A DNA stretch of 64,000 nt from Hyperoplus lanceolatus (Eukaryota > Chordata > Actinopteri > Uranoscopiformes > Ammodytidae), in the NCBI GenBank assembly GCA_026929865.2, contig CM049400.1:15381001-15445000 (forward strand). Reading direction: 5' to 3'. The translations under genes were made by a program, and so were the position numbers. The notes under the pieces are model-generated. The model worked only from the letters and a program-made list of their open reading frames with translations. It made no database searches and was not told the DNA's origin. Below are positions 53,231 through 64,000 of this stretch, one piece after another (position 1 is the stretch's first letter; each line of letters opens with the position of its first letter).

Positions 53231-56160
53231 GACAGAGAGGGAGAAAGAGAGAGAGAGCTCCCATGTGTCTCTTGCAAATGGGACACGACTGCCACCTACC
53301 GGCTCCCCTCACCTGTTTGCTGTATGCTATTTGCCTCTTGCTGATTGTCGCATAGGTATGTTCTCCCTTGACAGATCACGTTTGGTTACTAAAGGGGTTA
53401 TATACACCATGTATATGTGCATTATAAAACACTGTAGTACAATAAGAAACATACAGGTATACATAATTAACTATGGAGAAGAGAACAGTAACAACACTTT
53501 AAAAACAATGGGATTACTGTGAAGCACATGAGGGGAGTGCTGTGACAAGTTTGACAATCCAGAAAGGAGTGTATGCGTTATCATCTCTCCCAGGCTTCAG
53601 CACTTTATATCCCATCTATAAATGCTAGCTCGGTGTTATTAATTCAGCATTACACATAGCAGATTTTTAGCAAGGCTGCTTACACCGGAGACGTCAGGTC
53701 TTCATAGAGATTATTGCTTGTGAAACATTTATCTCAGGCAACCTGCTGTATGGCATATTTTATGCTAGACTCAGTCATTTGACACAACATGCATAATGGA
53801 GCTTAAAAATGGTGCGTTTGCAGTTCGCATGGTGAAAATATGTTGCATCTAAGAGTAAGCATTCACAAGGCTTGTGATGAGAAATGTGAGAGAAAAAAAA
53901 CAGTTGAATGCCAGGCAAGAGATACTATGTCCATCTAGCTGTCAACATCTGATATCAATTCCCTCAGTGCTGAATGTGTTGCATCATTCATCTGTCCTCA
54001 TAACTGTCGGCCAGCCTGTTTGTGTGTCTGGCATAAAGAGCACCGCCCTCTTGCTCGCCAGTCAAAAGAGACACCATTAAATAACTCTCCTCTCCTCACG
54101 TTTTCCTCAGCTTTGGCTAACAGATGTACTTAAATCTATCAACGCTCAATACCCATCCTGCTTTTTCAGATACCATAGCAGTGTCTTTGTATCCACTTCC
54201 TTTATGTGTCATTCTCATGTAGCTACTGGGGTCACTTGTAAATGCTTACTTCAGTTATTTGTGTCATGTTGCTGCACAGCCTTAGCTAAAGGTTTTGTGA
54301 AAAAGCTTTTACGTTTCCATCAGCTGGGAGTTTGTTGCTCTTTTTGTGGCTCTTTGGTAACTACTCCTCAGCTCTTAAGATCCGACAGTATATGCTGTGT
54401 GGGAACCATCAATGGGGGCAACACTTTTTTTGTCCTGATAAACTGTATATCACTTTTGAGACCACAGAGTCTTTTTGGTGGAAATGACCCGCCTCCTCAA
54501 AGTGTAGCTTTGGGATACTTAGATAGTGTTACCAGAATATATCACTGTAAACAAACCATTCATGTGTTAATTGTAAATTATATAATTCATAATGTTTTCA
54601 GTGAACACTGAACTGCTGATGTGAGCTAAGGCCATGGACAGTATTGAAACATAATAACAAAGATAACTATCTCTTTGGATAACGTTAAAGAGGTGTTGTG
54701 CTGCCATTGTAAACAATGTCACATTGTACCCCGGCAAGCCAAGACACACATAGGACTCATGGGGCCAGCTGTTCCTGGAGTGGCAAGGGGAAATAAAAAT
54801 AAAGAAAGAAAGAAATACATACTTAAGGTTATGCAATGGTTTTGCTTTCAGCGTCCGTGTAAAAATGTATACGGCTTGACATTAACAATGTATATTGCAG
54901 ACACAGTGGTGGTGCAGGCTTTCAAATTATCATTATGACCAACCCATGCTATAATTGTAACTTTACGGAGACCAACCAGAACACGCTGGAGTTTTGACAG
55001 AAGAGAGAAAGAAATGCAGCAAACTGCTGTTCAGCGACGACTTGAGGCATACGTATCGCTTCCTTTCCTAGAGGGTTTAGTGTTGTCAGGGCCTGAATAA
55101 TACATGTGTTGGGATGCAATTAGATAATGTAATAATCATGTTGAGTATGCCATGTAGGTCTCATCCAGGGATCAAAAGGAATATACGTACATATGTATCC
55201 AAACGTAAGGAATTACGAACATGAATAACAATGACAGTGATACCATGTCTTACCCTTTTACGTGGGATATGTATAGTATATACAATATAGACTACTACTA
55301 ATTTCAATTTGCACTGCTGAGATACAATTTACATCTCATCAGATGGGTTTTCATATTCTCTGAATGTCATTCTTATTTGGTAAAACACACATAATAGGTA
55401 ATAACTGTTCCACTGTCTTGTGTTCTTTAGAAAAAAAAATGTTACATCTACCTTCCTAAAGACTGAGTGAGACGGGGGTACTATGGAACCTACAGTTGCC
55501 TCTTTTGAAGGGGTCTGAGAATACATTAATAATGTGATTTGGCATTAATTATTCACAATGTTGTTTTTGAGTGTATGAAGCATTACTACTGATATCCTGC
55601 AATGCTCAGGGGCAATGGAATAATGTTGTCAGGTGTGTTGTGTGAGAGGTACAATGGAGAAGCAAGTCTGTGGGCCTGTGATTGTGTCACATGTTGCCTG
55701 CTTCCATTCTGCCCCATCAGTCTTAGAGCCACCCCAGGATGTGCAGCGTAGGAAGTTTGTCTTAATCTGTCAAATTTTTGATGTCCCTTTGTGATTTTTG
55801 CTGCTTCCACTATAGTTTTTTTAATCGCACATTTCAACCACAAAATTAGTTTAGCCTGCAGAGTCAGTGAGAGAAATAACCCAAACTCCTCTGTGATGAT
55901 TGATTTTGGTATTCAAAACAATTCAACCCATTTCACAGACTTGAATATAAGGTGTATCAATGTGTTTGCCATTCAGTTACCATTGGACCTTGATTGAACA
56001 ATTACATTTCTTAGTGTCCTTTCTAGGCCTGGAGTAAATTAAAATAATTCAAAGCATGCTCCACTTTAATAACACTCTCTAAGCCACTTCAACTCCTTAA
56101 TAAAATGGTAAAGGAGAAGACTTGATAACTGGGTTCAGTCATCAGATATTGGCAGCAGCC
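53231..56160. other. Gene-free sequence
   Basis: A short GA run at 53237-53258, otherwise no recognised repeat. The 135-codon plus-strand frame at 54204-54611 has no recognisable domain or splice context and is not called. Confidence 0.42.
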
Positions 56161-56164
56161 CAAA

Positions 56165-56905
56165 GCAGTAACAGAATCAGAATAAGGTTTACTGTACTGC
56201 CAACGCATAATTTTCACATACAAGGAATTTGCATTGGTCTACTGGTGCATACAATACACATAGATAATTAAAGACATCAAGTACTGAGAAAGCAGGAAAG
56301 TAAATAGAACATGTAGGATAAAAAATATTATAAAATGCACATCAATTAATGTATATTTCTTTTTAAATTTAAGGAGCTGTACAGCTTTGTGAAGTATGAA
56401 GAGTAAGTACAGTGTATAGGGATAAAAGTCCCAAAGATTTGCATTAAGAGTCCCAGTGCAGCTGGCATGGTTGATGAGGCTGCAGAGGGGAAGAAACTGT
56501 TATCATGGCACCTTGGTGGTTTTCGTCCGGATGGACCGTAGCCTCCTGCTGGAGGGGAGTGTCTCAAAGAGTTTGTGACCAGGGTGGGAGGGGTCAGCGG
56601 CAATTTTTCTGGTCCTGGAGGCGTACAGGTCATGGAGGGATGGCAGATTACAACCAATCATCTTCTCTGAAAAGCAAATGCTCTGTTGCAGTCTGCCCTT
56701 GTCCTTGTCAGTGGCGGCAGATGGTAATGGAGGGGGTGAGGATGGACTCATTGATGACTGTGTAGAAGTTCTCCATCAATGACTTTGCCAGTTTGAACGT
56801 TTTCAGCTGCAGCAGGAAGTACATCCTCTGCTCAGCTTTCTTGGTTAGGGAGCTGATGTTCCCTTCCCACTTGAGGTCCTGGGTTATGACGGTGGGGAGT
56901 CACAT
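56165..56905 (-). mobile_element. L2-like LINE, 3' portion (RT thumb, C-terminus and 3' UTR)
   Basis: On the minus strand, about 56900-56700 encodes VITQDLKWEGNISSLTKKAE, QRMYFLLQLKTFKLAKSLM and NFYTVINESIL, the conserved region after the reverse transcriptase core of fish L2-like LINEs. It is followed by LPSLHDLYASRTRKIAADPS and RRLRSIRTKTTKVP, the ORF2 C-terminus. A 3' UTR ends near 56165 with the common fish LINE tail around CAGAATCAGAATAAGGTTTA. The C-terminal frame is open at 56751-56503 but shifts are needed upstream. The endonuclease part of the same kind of element lies at 57833-58036 on the same strand. Confidence 0.75.
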
Positions 56906-57216
56906 AGCATGATAGCTATGGTTTGACGGACAATTGCTAGTAAATCATACTCATGCAGTGTTTGTTCAGACCGAGATCATCATACTAATCATTTAAAAAT
57001 GTGCATCCTATGGTGTGCAACTGAGTAGGAACGCAGATTCAAAAATGTGCACATGGGCCACTTTGGTGCACTGCATGGGACTGTGTAAGGGCAGTTGGCT
57101 CCGTCTTGGAGCAGTTGGGGGGACTCTGCTGCACGGGGGCCTAAGTATCAAACATGTAGGCTATGGAAGTAGTGCGCTGCTCTTTATGATAAAAATACAC
57201 GGCACAACATTCAGCT
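56906..57216. other. Sequence between LINE parts, origin unknown
   Basis: No RT motif recognised on the minus strand. It includes repeated ATGTGCA motifs and GGGGACTCTGCTGCACGGGG. It could be degraded LINE or another insertion. Confidence 0.35.
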
Positions 57217-57832
57217 TAAAGCTGGGGTGGGTGACTTTTTCACTGTAATATTTGGCAAAAATGTCATATTAGCCATTCAGCTATATCTAGGTGAAGTGGT
57301 CTGAGAATATCTACTCACTAATATGCACCCTGCCTCTGTGTGCTGCTCCCAAAAATTGCCACCGCTCATGTACACTTTGACCAATCAGAGCTTTCTTATT
57401 GGCTGTTGGGATTGTCCGTTCACTATTTAAAACAAATGTTTTTGGTTGAAACTGACATAAATAAGAAAATATGTTGGAGCAAACAATTTACATGTGTAAG
57501 TAACATTATCTTGATAATCTGAGTTACCGTGTCGAAATTCAATGTTTGTTATGCTATGGAAATGGCTTTCTGCAATATAGACTACCTTTGCAGAATGTTA
57601 TAATTCTGTATTATTTGCATTCAGAACTACAACTACCTATGAAACTGACGGTCCATTGCGACTACAAGGGCAAGTGAGCAAGTGGGTTCCATTTAAATCC
57701 CCCGCTCCTCCCCGGCCCAGTCTCCCTCCGCACTCCAAGTTCCCTCCGTGCAACGTATGCTGTTACGTCATACCAAGGGCTGAGGGTAAATGAACGAGGG
57801 GAATTGCAACTACTAATGGAACGCAGGGATGG
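57217..57832. mobile_element. Unclassified interspersed repeat inserted within the LINE
   Basis: Begins TTAAAGCTGGGGTGGGTGAC, a start seen in abundant fish repeats, includes GACCAATCAGAGC, and runs into GC-rich DNA that ends where the LINE endonuclease frame resumes at about 57833. No terminal inverted repeat or target duplication was found, so class and edges are uncertain. Confidence 0.42.
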
Positions 57833-58036
57833 TCATTCCAAACATGCCTGACGATCCTCCATGGCTCCACTTTTCCTCTGCTTTGATGTCCTTTCAATGG
57901 GTTTGAAGAGCTTTGATTTCTGCTTGTAGACGGGAATCAGGTGGACCATGACGTGGTCTGAGTGACCCAATGCACCATGGGGAATGGTGTCATAGGCACT
58001 GGTCACGATCGTAGGCACAGTGTAATGTAACAGCAA
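57833..58036 (-). pseudogene. L2-like LINE endonuclease C-terminal fragment
   Basis: The minus strand reads YDTIPHGALGHSDHVMVH then LIPVYKQKSKLFKP and MEDRQACLE. GHSDH is the conserved SDH motif that closes the apurinic-like endonuclease domain, and the following residues match the linker to the reverse transcriptase in fish L2-like elements. The frame stops where the element is interrupted at about 57833. The RT core between this piece and 56905 is not found, so this copy carries an internal deletion as well as inserted DNA. Confidence 0.75.
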
Positions 58037-59646
58037 TTCAAAATATTTTCTCTGTTAGGGATTCAATAGACTGTCATTTATGGAGTTTATGGTTGAAATT
58101 TAATTTGATCAGTCATGTGAAGCAAGAAATGTTTGTTTTGCCCACCAGTAGCTGAAAAATATTCCGTTCATTGCATAATGAAAGCATGTTGGAGAAACAT
58201 ATTCCCAGCTCAGTAACACTCTGCAAAGTCTGAGCTGCCGCACACACACAAGCACATCGGCACGTTTCCCTTACCCCCCATGTTTCGCATCATTGACCAA
58301 GGTGGGGATACATTTGGCTAGAATGTCCAAATATTCCACATGAGGTGAGAAACGTGGAATAGAAATCTGCCGAAGTTGTTTCCCTGGTGTCCATGAGCTG
58401 TTCTATGGTAAGAGTAGGTACTGTAGCAAGACATCTGAATTGACACACAAAACAAGTCAACACAATGCAGGAGCAGCCATATCCGGCACCAACATGGGAA
58501 CTTATAGAGATGAGATATGTTAGCCTGAAAAGGCCAGCATCTGATGAAGGATAATCAGTTGTTGTTCCTTATATAATCAGTAATACTCATGTCATCGAGC
58601 ATCACAATCTGTCATTCGTGTTCATTACTCTAATTAGCTTTAGGAACACATGAAGACTTAAAATCTGAGCACACAATTAGTATAATTTCTAACAGGCCGC
58701 CTATCTGCCCGGTTTATACCCATCCAAGCATGCTTCCAAAAAAATAAGGTCCACAGAAGCACAGGAAGCTCTCTTCCACTGTGCCAGTGACTTTGAGTGG
58801 TGTATTTAAAATATAAATGAGTCCTGGTTCAGTGCAAAATACAGGCTAGCAATGCCAACCAATAAATACATATGTATACTTGAGTAATATCACAAAATAA
58901 ACATTCAAAAGCAAATACTTACTATAATAAAAACACAAATAACTATCATTTGAAATGCACCACTTACCAAGTAAAAAGTACTATATAATGAAAATTATTT
59001 AAAAAAAATAACATCTAATCTCTTTAGAAGGGGATTTGTGAGTGAAGCTGTGAATGAGTAACGTCAAGCTGTTTTCAGAATTTAGAGGCAAGAGGAAAAT
59101 TAACTCTTTCTCCTGTTTTAATTTGAAATAATTAACACTTCAAAGCAATTGATTTTCACTAGGATAGTTTGTTATGACAGTTTAGTATTATACATAATTT
59201 CTTTAGAACATGTGCAATGTTTTGCCATGTTAACCAAACTGCATACTCAATAGTCATAAGGCATATTGACTTAAACTCTTCTGTGCAATATTGTCTTATT
59301 ACAACCTTCTCCATTAATAAATAGGATATTTTAGCGTGATGACACTGGGGAATAATTGATAATTTACATCTCTCCTGAGATAGGAGATAACTTGAGTTTG
59401 CCTTTGATGTGAACCAACCCTGTCAAAAATCAAAGAAGACACTAATGGAAGTTCAGAAACAACTGGCTAATTTGCTACAGGTTATGCAGAATGTGGGCCT
59501 TACACCATGTGGAAAGAACCCCCACAGCTCAGGGTGGTCCCTGGACTCTGTCATATAGGGAACAGAGAACAAATAGGCTGAGTTTGCAATGAAAAATTGA
59601 ATGTATATTGATTCATATGTAAAAATTATAAAATATGTAAGACATG
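58037..59646. other. Gene-free AT-rich sequence
   Basis: No recognised gene, RNA or transposon terminus up to the TA site of the next Tc1-like element. Confidence 0.42.
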
Positions 59647-60036
59647 TACAGTGTCGTGCGAAAGTTTGTGAACCCCTTGAGCCTTTTGGAATTTTATTTA
59701 TTTTAACCATTATTAATTCATTTTTTTCAATACCAGTATTTTTTATATGAAATAATAGATGTTTGTTTATCAATTCAACATTTTTCTTTTCCAGAAATCA
59801 ATTGTTAAAACAGTTAAAACAAATTATTTGACAAATGTTGTATGTGCAAAAGTTTGTAAACCCTAAGCTGCATTGCTTAAATCGAGCAAGGTAAACACAA
59901 TCAGGTGGGCCAAATTGATTGATGAAATAGACCAATGTAATGAGAGATCTTTAGGGAAGAAATTGGGCGCCACTATAAAACAGAGATAAAACCAGACCAG
60001 TTTAGGCCCACCAAACTGAATCCATACAGGTCAGAC

Positions 60037-60599
60037 ATGCTAAAAGGGAACAACATCTCAGAAGATCTCAGGAATAGAGTTGTGATGCTGCACATTTGTC
60101 TGGGGACAGCTATAAATTAATTCAAAAAAAGTTTGAGCTCCATCGGTCCACCGTGAGGCAAATAATCTACAAATGGAGAGCTTTAAGAGTGACTGAACAT
60201 CTGCCTAGAAGTGGACTTCCTTCAAAAATATCTTCAAGCGCCACAAGAAAAGTATTTTTTTAGTTAAAAGCCAACCCACACATTACATCTAGTGATTTGC
60301 AGACCTCTCTTGCAACATCTGGGACAGATGTGCATGGTTCCACAATAAGAAGAAAACTCAGTCAACATGGCTTTCAACGGAGGGTTGCTGAAGAAGCCTC
60401 TGCTCTCAAAAAAGAACAAAACTGCTTGTCACAGCTTTGCCAGAGAGCACCTGGAGACACCTGAAGTCTTATTCTGTGGACAGATTAGTCCAAAATGGAT
60501 CTGTTTGGTCATAACCAAAACCACCATGTTTGGGCAAAAACGCAACTCTGCCTACCACCAACAGAACCTTCTCCCAAGTGAAGAATGGTGATGGCAAAT
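60037..60599 (+). pseudogene. Tc1-like transposase, C-terminally deleted and broken
   Basis: Begins with ATG and reads MLKGNNISEDLRNRVVMLHI, then after a shift FELHRSTVRQIIYKWRALRV and LPRSGLPSKIS, the paired-like DNA-binding domain. The spacer continues VHGSTIRRKLSQHGFQ. At the first catalytic aspartate the frame reads LWTD, then a TAG at 60486-60488 where Glu is expected, then SKMDLFGHN. The sequence then runs into the inverted arm, so the second Asp and the Glu of the triad are absent. Several stops and shifts; not functional. Confidence 0.88.
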
Positions 60600-60768
60600 G
60601 GTCTGCAAATCTCCAGATGTAATGTGTGGGTTGGCTTTTACCTGAAAAATCCCTTTTCTTGTGGTGCTTGAAGATATTTTTGAAGGAAGTCCACTTCTAG
60701 GCAGATGTTAAGTCACTCTTAAAGCTCTCCATTTGTAGATGATTTGCCTCACGGTGGGCCGATGGAGC

Positions 60769-60966
60769 TCAAACTTTTTTATACGAATGTATAGCTGTCC
60801 CCAGACAAATGTGCAACATCCAAACTCTATTCCTGCGATCCTCTGAGATTTTTTCCCCTTTGAGCATGTCTGACCTGTATGGGTTCAGTTTGGTGGGCCT
60901 AAACTGACCTGGTTTTATCTTTGTTTTATCTAGTGGCGCCCAATTTCTTCCCTCAAGATCTCTCAT
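60769..60966 (-). pseudogene. Tc1-like transposase N-terminus, inverted right copy
   Basis: The minus strand encodes the mirrored start of the same transposase, including SDMLKGEKISEDRRNRVWML. It is open for 65 codons, including upstream non-coding DNA read in frame, and then breaks. It is the partner of 60037-60140 in the left arm. Confidence 0.8.
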
Positions 60967-61259
60967 TACATTGGTCTATTTCATCAATCAGTTTGGCCCA
61001 CCTGATTGTGTTTACCTTGCTCGATTTAAGCAATGCAGCTTAGGGTTCACAAACTTTTGCACATACAACATTTGTCAAATCATTTGTTTTATCCATTTTA
61101 ACAATTGATTTCTGGAAAAGAAAAATGTTGAATTGATAAACAAACATCTGTTATTTCATATAAAAAATACTGGTATTGAAAAAAATGAATTAATAATGGT
61201 TAAAATAAATAAAATTCCAAAAGGCTCAAGGGGTTCACAAACTTTTGCACGACACTGTA

Positions 61260-63960
61260 TATAGCTATATTAACATTCCAATGTGCGTTCATTTAGCCAT
61301 TTTATGCAGGAACAACAACAGAATTGACAGGAACTGTTGTTGCCGATCAGGTAATCATGGGGGATATGCCATATGTTGTGTGGACATGGATGTAATGCTA
61401 TATGAAGCACATATATGAGCCTCAAATAACAGACAATTTAAGTTTGTATGCCGAATCTTACATTCCGTATTTTTTTTAATAACATTGCTCAGCCTCAAGC
61501 GGAGCACATTCCTTTGATCCATAAACTGGATAAGTATTGACTTTATATTAATGCACTATGAAGTTATTCACACCTACAACAACAGACATACATATGGTCA
61601 GAATAGCAAATGTTTGCAATTAATGACATTTGCCTGCATATAAAAGGCAAATGCGTGATTGCTACCAACAATTAAACATTCCATGAAGTAGGAAGGCATT
61701 ATTTAGCTCTAAATCTCTGTTATCGATTTAGTCAGACCTGCTCTGGTGGCTGGGCTAACTACAGTCACTGGAGCAAGTCCGGCTGTTTTCAAAAGCATCT
61801 GTCATCTCAAAAGCAACAACACACAGATCGCAAATATCATCAGAACGCACCAAAGAAACGTATACATCCCTTTATTTACGGTGTTATGTTATGATATAGT
61901 GGAACAGACCAAATATATATAGCTATACATTCACGGCAATACTTGACGTGAAATTAAAGGGGGAGGCGGGGTGTGCTGGTGTGATGTAAGGAGCGGGAGA
62001 AGCCATAAGGGGTGCTGGATACCATTGTTGGGACCGGAATTTACCGTTACTAAGTGGCACATGCCATGGTATGTCATGTTAAAAAAGTGACAATAGTATT
62101 TTTAGGAATAATCAATCTAAGCTATATATGTACATAAACAGATCTTGTTGTGAGGATTTTGATTTGGGTGAGTATCCATTTAATGTTGTGCATGCATTGT
62201 TGAATTAGTAATTAAGACAGTATATGAGCCAGTCATGGAGTGGTGCAAAGGTTAGTACTTTTCAATAAAAAACAACATCTTGCACTGCAGGGTTGTCATA
62301 CAATGTCATTCTAAGCCGAAATCTTGCAAACACATACAGTTCAGTTTGTGTCTTCTTCTGCTTATAGTTCTGCTTATAGTTCAGCATCAGTATGCCGTAC
62401 ATATTTTAACTCCCATATTCTTGCTAGAAGTGTCTAATATTGCACAACCATTACAGGCTTATTAAGTTTGCCACTGAGAAAATCTTGACTGACAATCAAG
62501 GGATAAAGCTTTAAGCATGACATAAACCTTGTAATCCTCTATCATGGCAGATTAAGGCCGGTGTTACCTCAGTTTCAGCTTGTTTATCTCCTTTGCTGTG
62601 TTTCTGTTAATGCAACAAAAAAACTACAGTGAGCAGTGCTCCAGACAATGTCGTACCTACTCACATGTGAGGCAGGGAATGGATTTGCAGCATCTGGATG
62701 TGAAGGCCGATCCCCTGTCCCTCTAATCCTCCTTGTGGCTGTCTTTCTGCTCAGACACATAGGGGATCAAGTGGGCCATCCATTCACATCCTCTCTGCCA
62801 TTGGGTGGATAAACAGGGATGAAATAAAAAAACAGAGTAAGTTGCAAGATAATCGACAAGAAACGTTAACACGGATCTGGATGTTCAATTGGCTGTTTGT
62901 ATGCTCGTACCTGGCAAAAGGGATGTAAATTGATTGGCTTTTAAACTTCAGTCATTAAAGTTGGTAAAAAAAAAGGTCAAATTGCATGTGAGAATTAGAG
63001 TTACACTAAGTTGATACATCCGATTATAATGTTTGCCATTAAATGGCATCAGACCTTTAGGAAGCATTTTTGTAACCCTTCATGTTTTCCTATTTAGAAT
63101 ATTTAAGCAGTATACAAACATGTAATCACAAACTGCAATGCCGTTGTTGTTGCCAAAATATCAATGGCAATTTAAAGGAACAGCTGAATTTGCCAATGCC
63201 AGATACCCTTATTTTCTTAGAAAAGAAAAAAAATAACTTTAAAAGGTGAAAAAAGAGCCCAGTCTGAGCTTTATTTGGCCACTGCAAGGTATCACCTTGA
63301 AAGGTTGGAAATAATTGAACACCATGAGATACACTCCTGATTACCTTAATCGCCTTTCTCCTATAGGTCATTTTACAGTCTGGTTAACTAGGGACAATAA
63401 GAATCAATGACTGGTAAATGGTGCCATGCATTGGAGCTGCTTGTGGTAATGTCTAATGGGCAAGCTAACACTATTTTAAAAAGATTAGCAAGATGAGGAA
63501 TTGATTATGGAGCCAGATGTGACATGGCATGAAAAACTGTGACCATTAAACAAAGTCGATGACTGTAAAGTAATTTACCACCTCAGCTCTTGCCATAGTG
63601 ACTAAATGGTCACATCGTGATTACGTATTAACCTTTTTATCCTTTTTCAAATAAATCTGACAAATTGGATGGTCCCTACTAGGTCATTCAAGTAAACCTC
63701 AGTGGTATATTTGGTCCGGAATTAGTACAGATGGCAGTGGTCATATAGAAATCCTCAAACTGGAGTTGTCATTATTCTTCTTTTTTTCTTTTTTTTTTTA
63801 CTTTTTTTTTACTTTTTTTTTTACGTGATGCAGGACAAGACAGGTGAAAGACGTAACATTAGGTGAGGGACATGGCAATTTAAGTGTTCACATTTAAGAC
63901 AGAACGGACAAGACAAAAACAAGCAGGAGGTCATTGCATATTTTTACATTGTTGTTGACA
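61260..63960. other. Gene-free sequence with T-rich tract
   Basis: No recognised gene. A T-rich run at 63779-63822 with ACTTTT interruptions could be the tail of a minus-strand retroposon, but no body was recognised next to it. Confidence 0.4.
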
Positions 63961-63962
63961 GG

Positions 63963-64000
<38 letters not shown>
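63963..64000. repeat. (TG)n microsatellite, cut by the window end
   Basis: At least 18 TG units running to the last base of the window. Confidence 0.95.

Larger units (their letters stand above)
59649..61257. mobile_element. Foldback Tc1/mariner-like element with duplicated 5' half
   Basis: The termini read CAGTGTCGTGCGAAAGTTTG and its complement, each flanked by TA (59647-59648 and 61258-61259). The arms are very long: 59649-60305 (657 bases) mirrors 60600-61257 (658 bases), and both encode the start of a Tc1 transposase with its first helix-turn-helix. The 294-base spacer holds the next part of the protein on the plus strand. The catalytic C-terminal half and the normal 3' end are missing. 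It belongs to a different Tc1 family from the element at 25053. Confidence 0.9.

Noticed and set aside
54204-54611. A 135-codon plus-strand open frame
   Set aside because: No recognisable domain, no splice or promoter context, and composition like its surroundings.
63779-63822. A T-rich run as the tail of a minus-strand retroposon
   Set aside because: No SINE boxes, LINE motif or target duplication could be found beside it.

Overview
This window looks like a piece of a teleost (ray-finned fish) genome. It is AT-rich, holds one clear vertebrate gene in about 64 kb, and carries long CA/TG, GATA and TA microsatellites. Its transposons are of types common in fish: Tc1-like, hAT-like, piggyBac-like and Harbinger-like DNA elements, tRNA-derived SINEs, and L2/CR1-type LINE remnants. 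The species cannot be named from what is visible.

The only confident gene is lrrc4c (netrin-G ligand 1, NGL-1), on the minus strand near the left end. Its 647-codon coding sequence (2950-4893) lies in one exon that begins at a good splice acceptor about 50 bases before the ATG. The rest of the window lies upstream of that exon, so it should be lrrc4c intron, 5' non-coding exons or neighbouring gene desert. A CpG-rich stretch at about 51.24-53.23 kb stands out from the background and holds consensus minus-strand splice donors. It is the best candidate in the window for an lrrc4c 5' exon or promoter, but this is inference.

The most unusual features are two Tc1-like elements that are both foldbacks. 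The one at 25053-26693 carries two inverted copies of the transposase 3' half and has lost the 5' end. The one at 59649-61257 carries two inverted copies of the 5' part and has lost the 3' end. Each has arms of about 575-660 bases, both termini, and flanking TA target sites. Other mobile DNA: hAT-like elements with direct repeats at 33387-34456, 40740-41577 and 44615-44841; a piggyBac-like element at 38081-39200 that has filled with TA repeats; a 1.27 kb Harbinger-like element at 47824-49098; two copies of one tRNA-SINE on opposite strands (15446-15610 and 44292-44466), each with target-site duplications; and two LINE remnants (about 17565-18260, and 56165-58036, the latter split by other DNA).

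No functional tRNA, rRNA, CRISPR or second protein-coding gene was found. Many open frames in the window are translations of CA/TG, GA, GATA or TA repeats and are not genes. Several unique stretches look like possible conserved non-coding elements, but only an alignment could show that.
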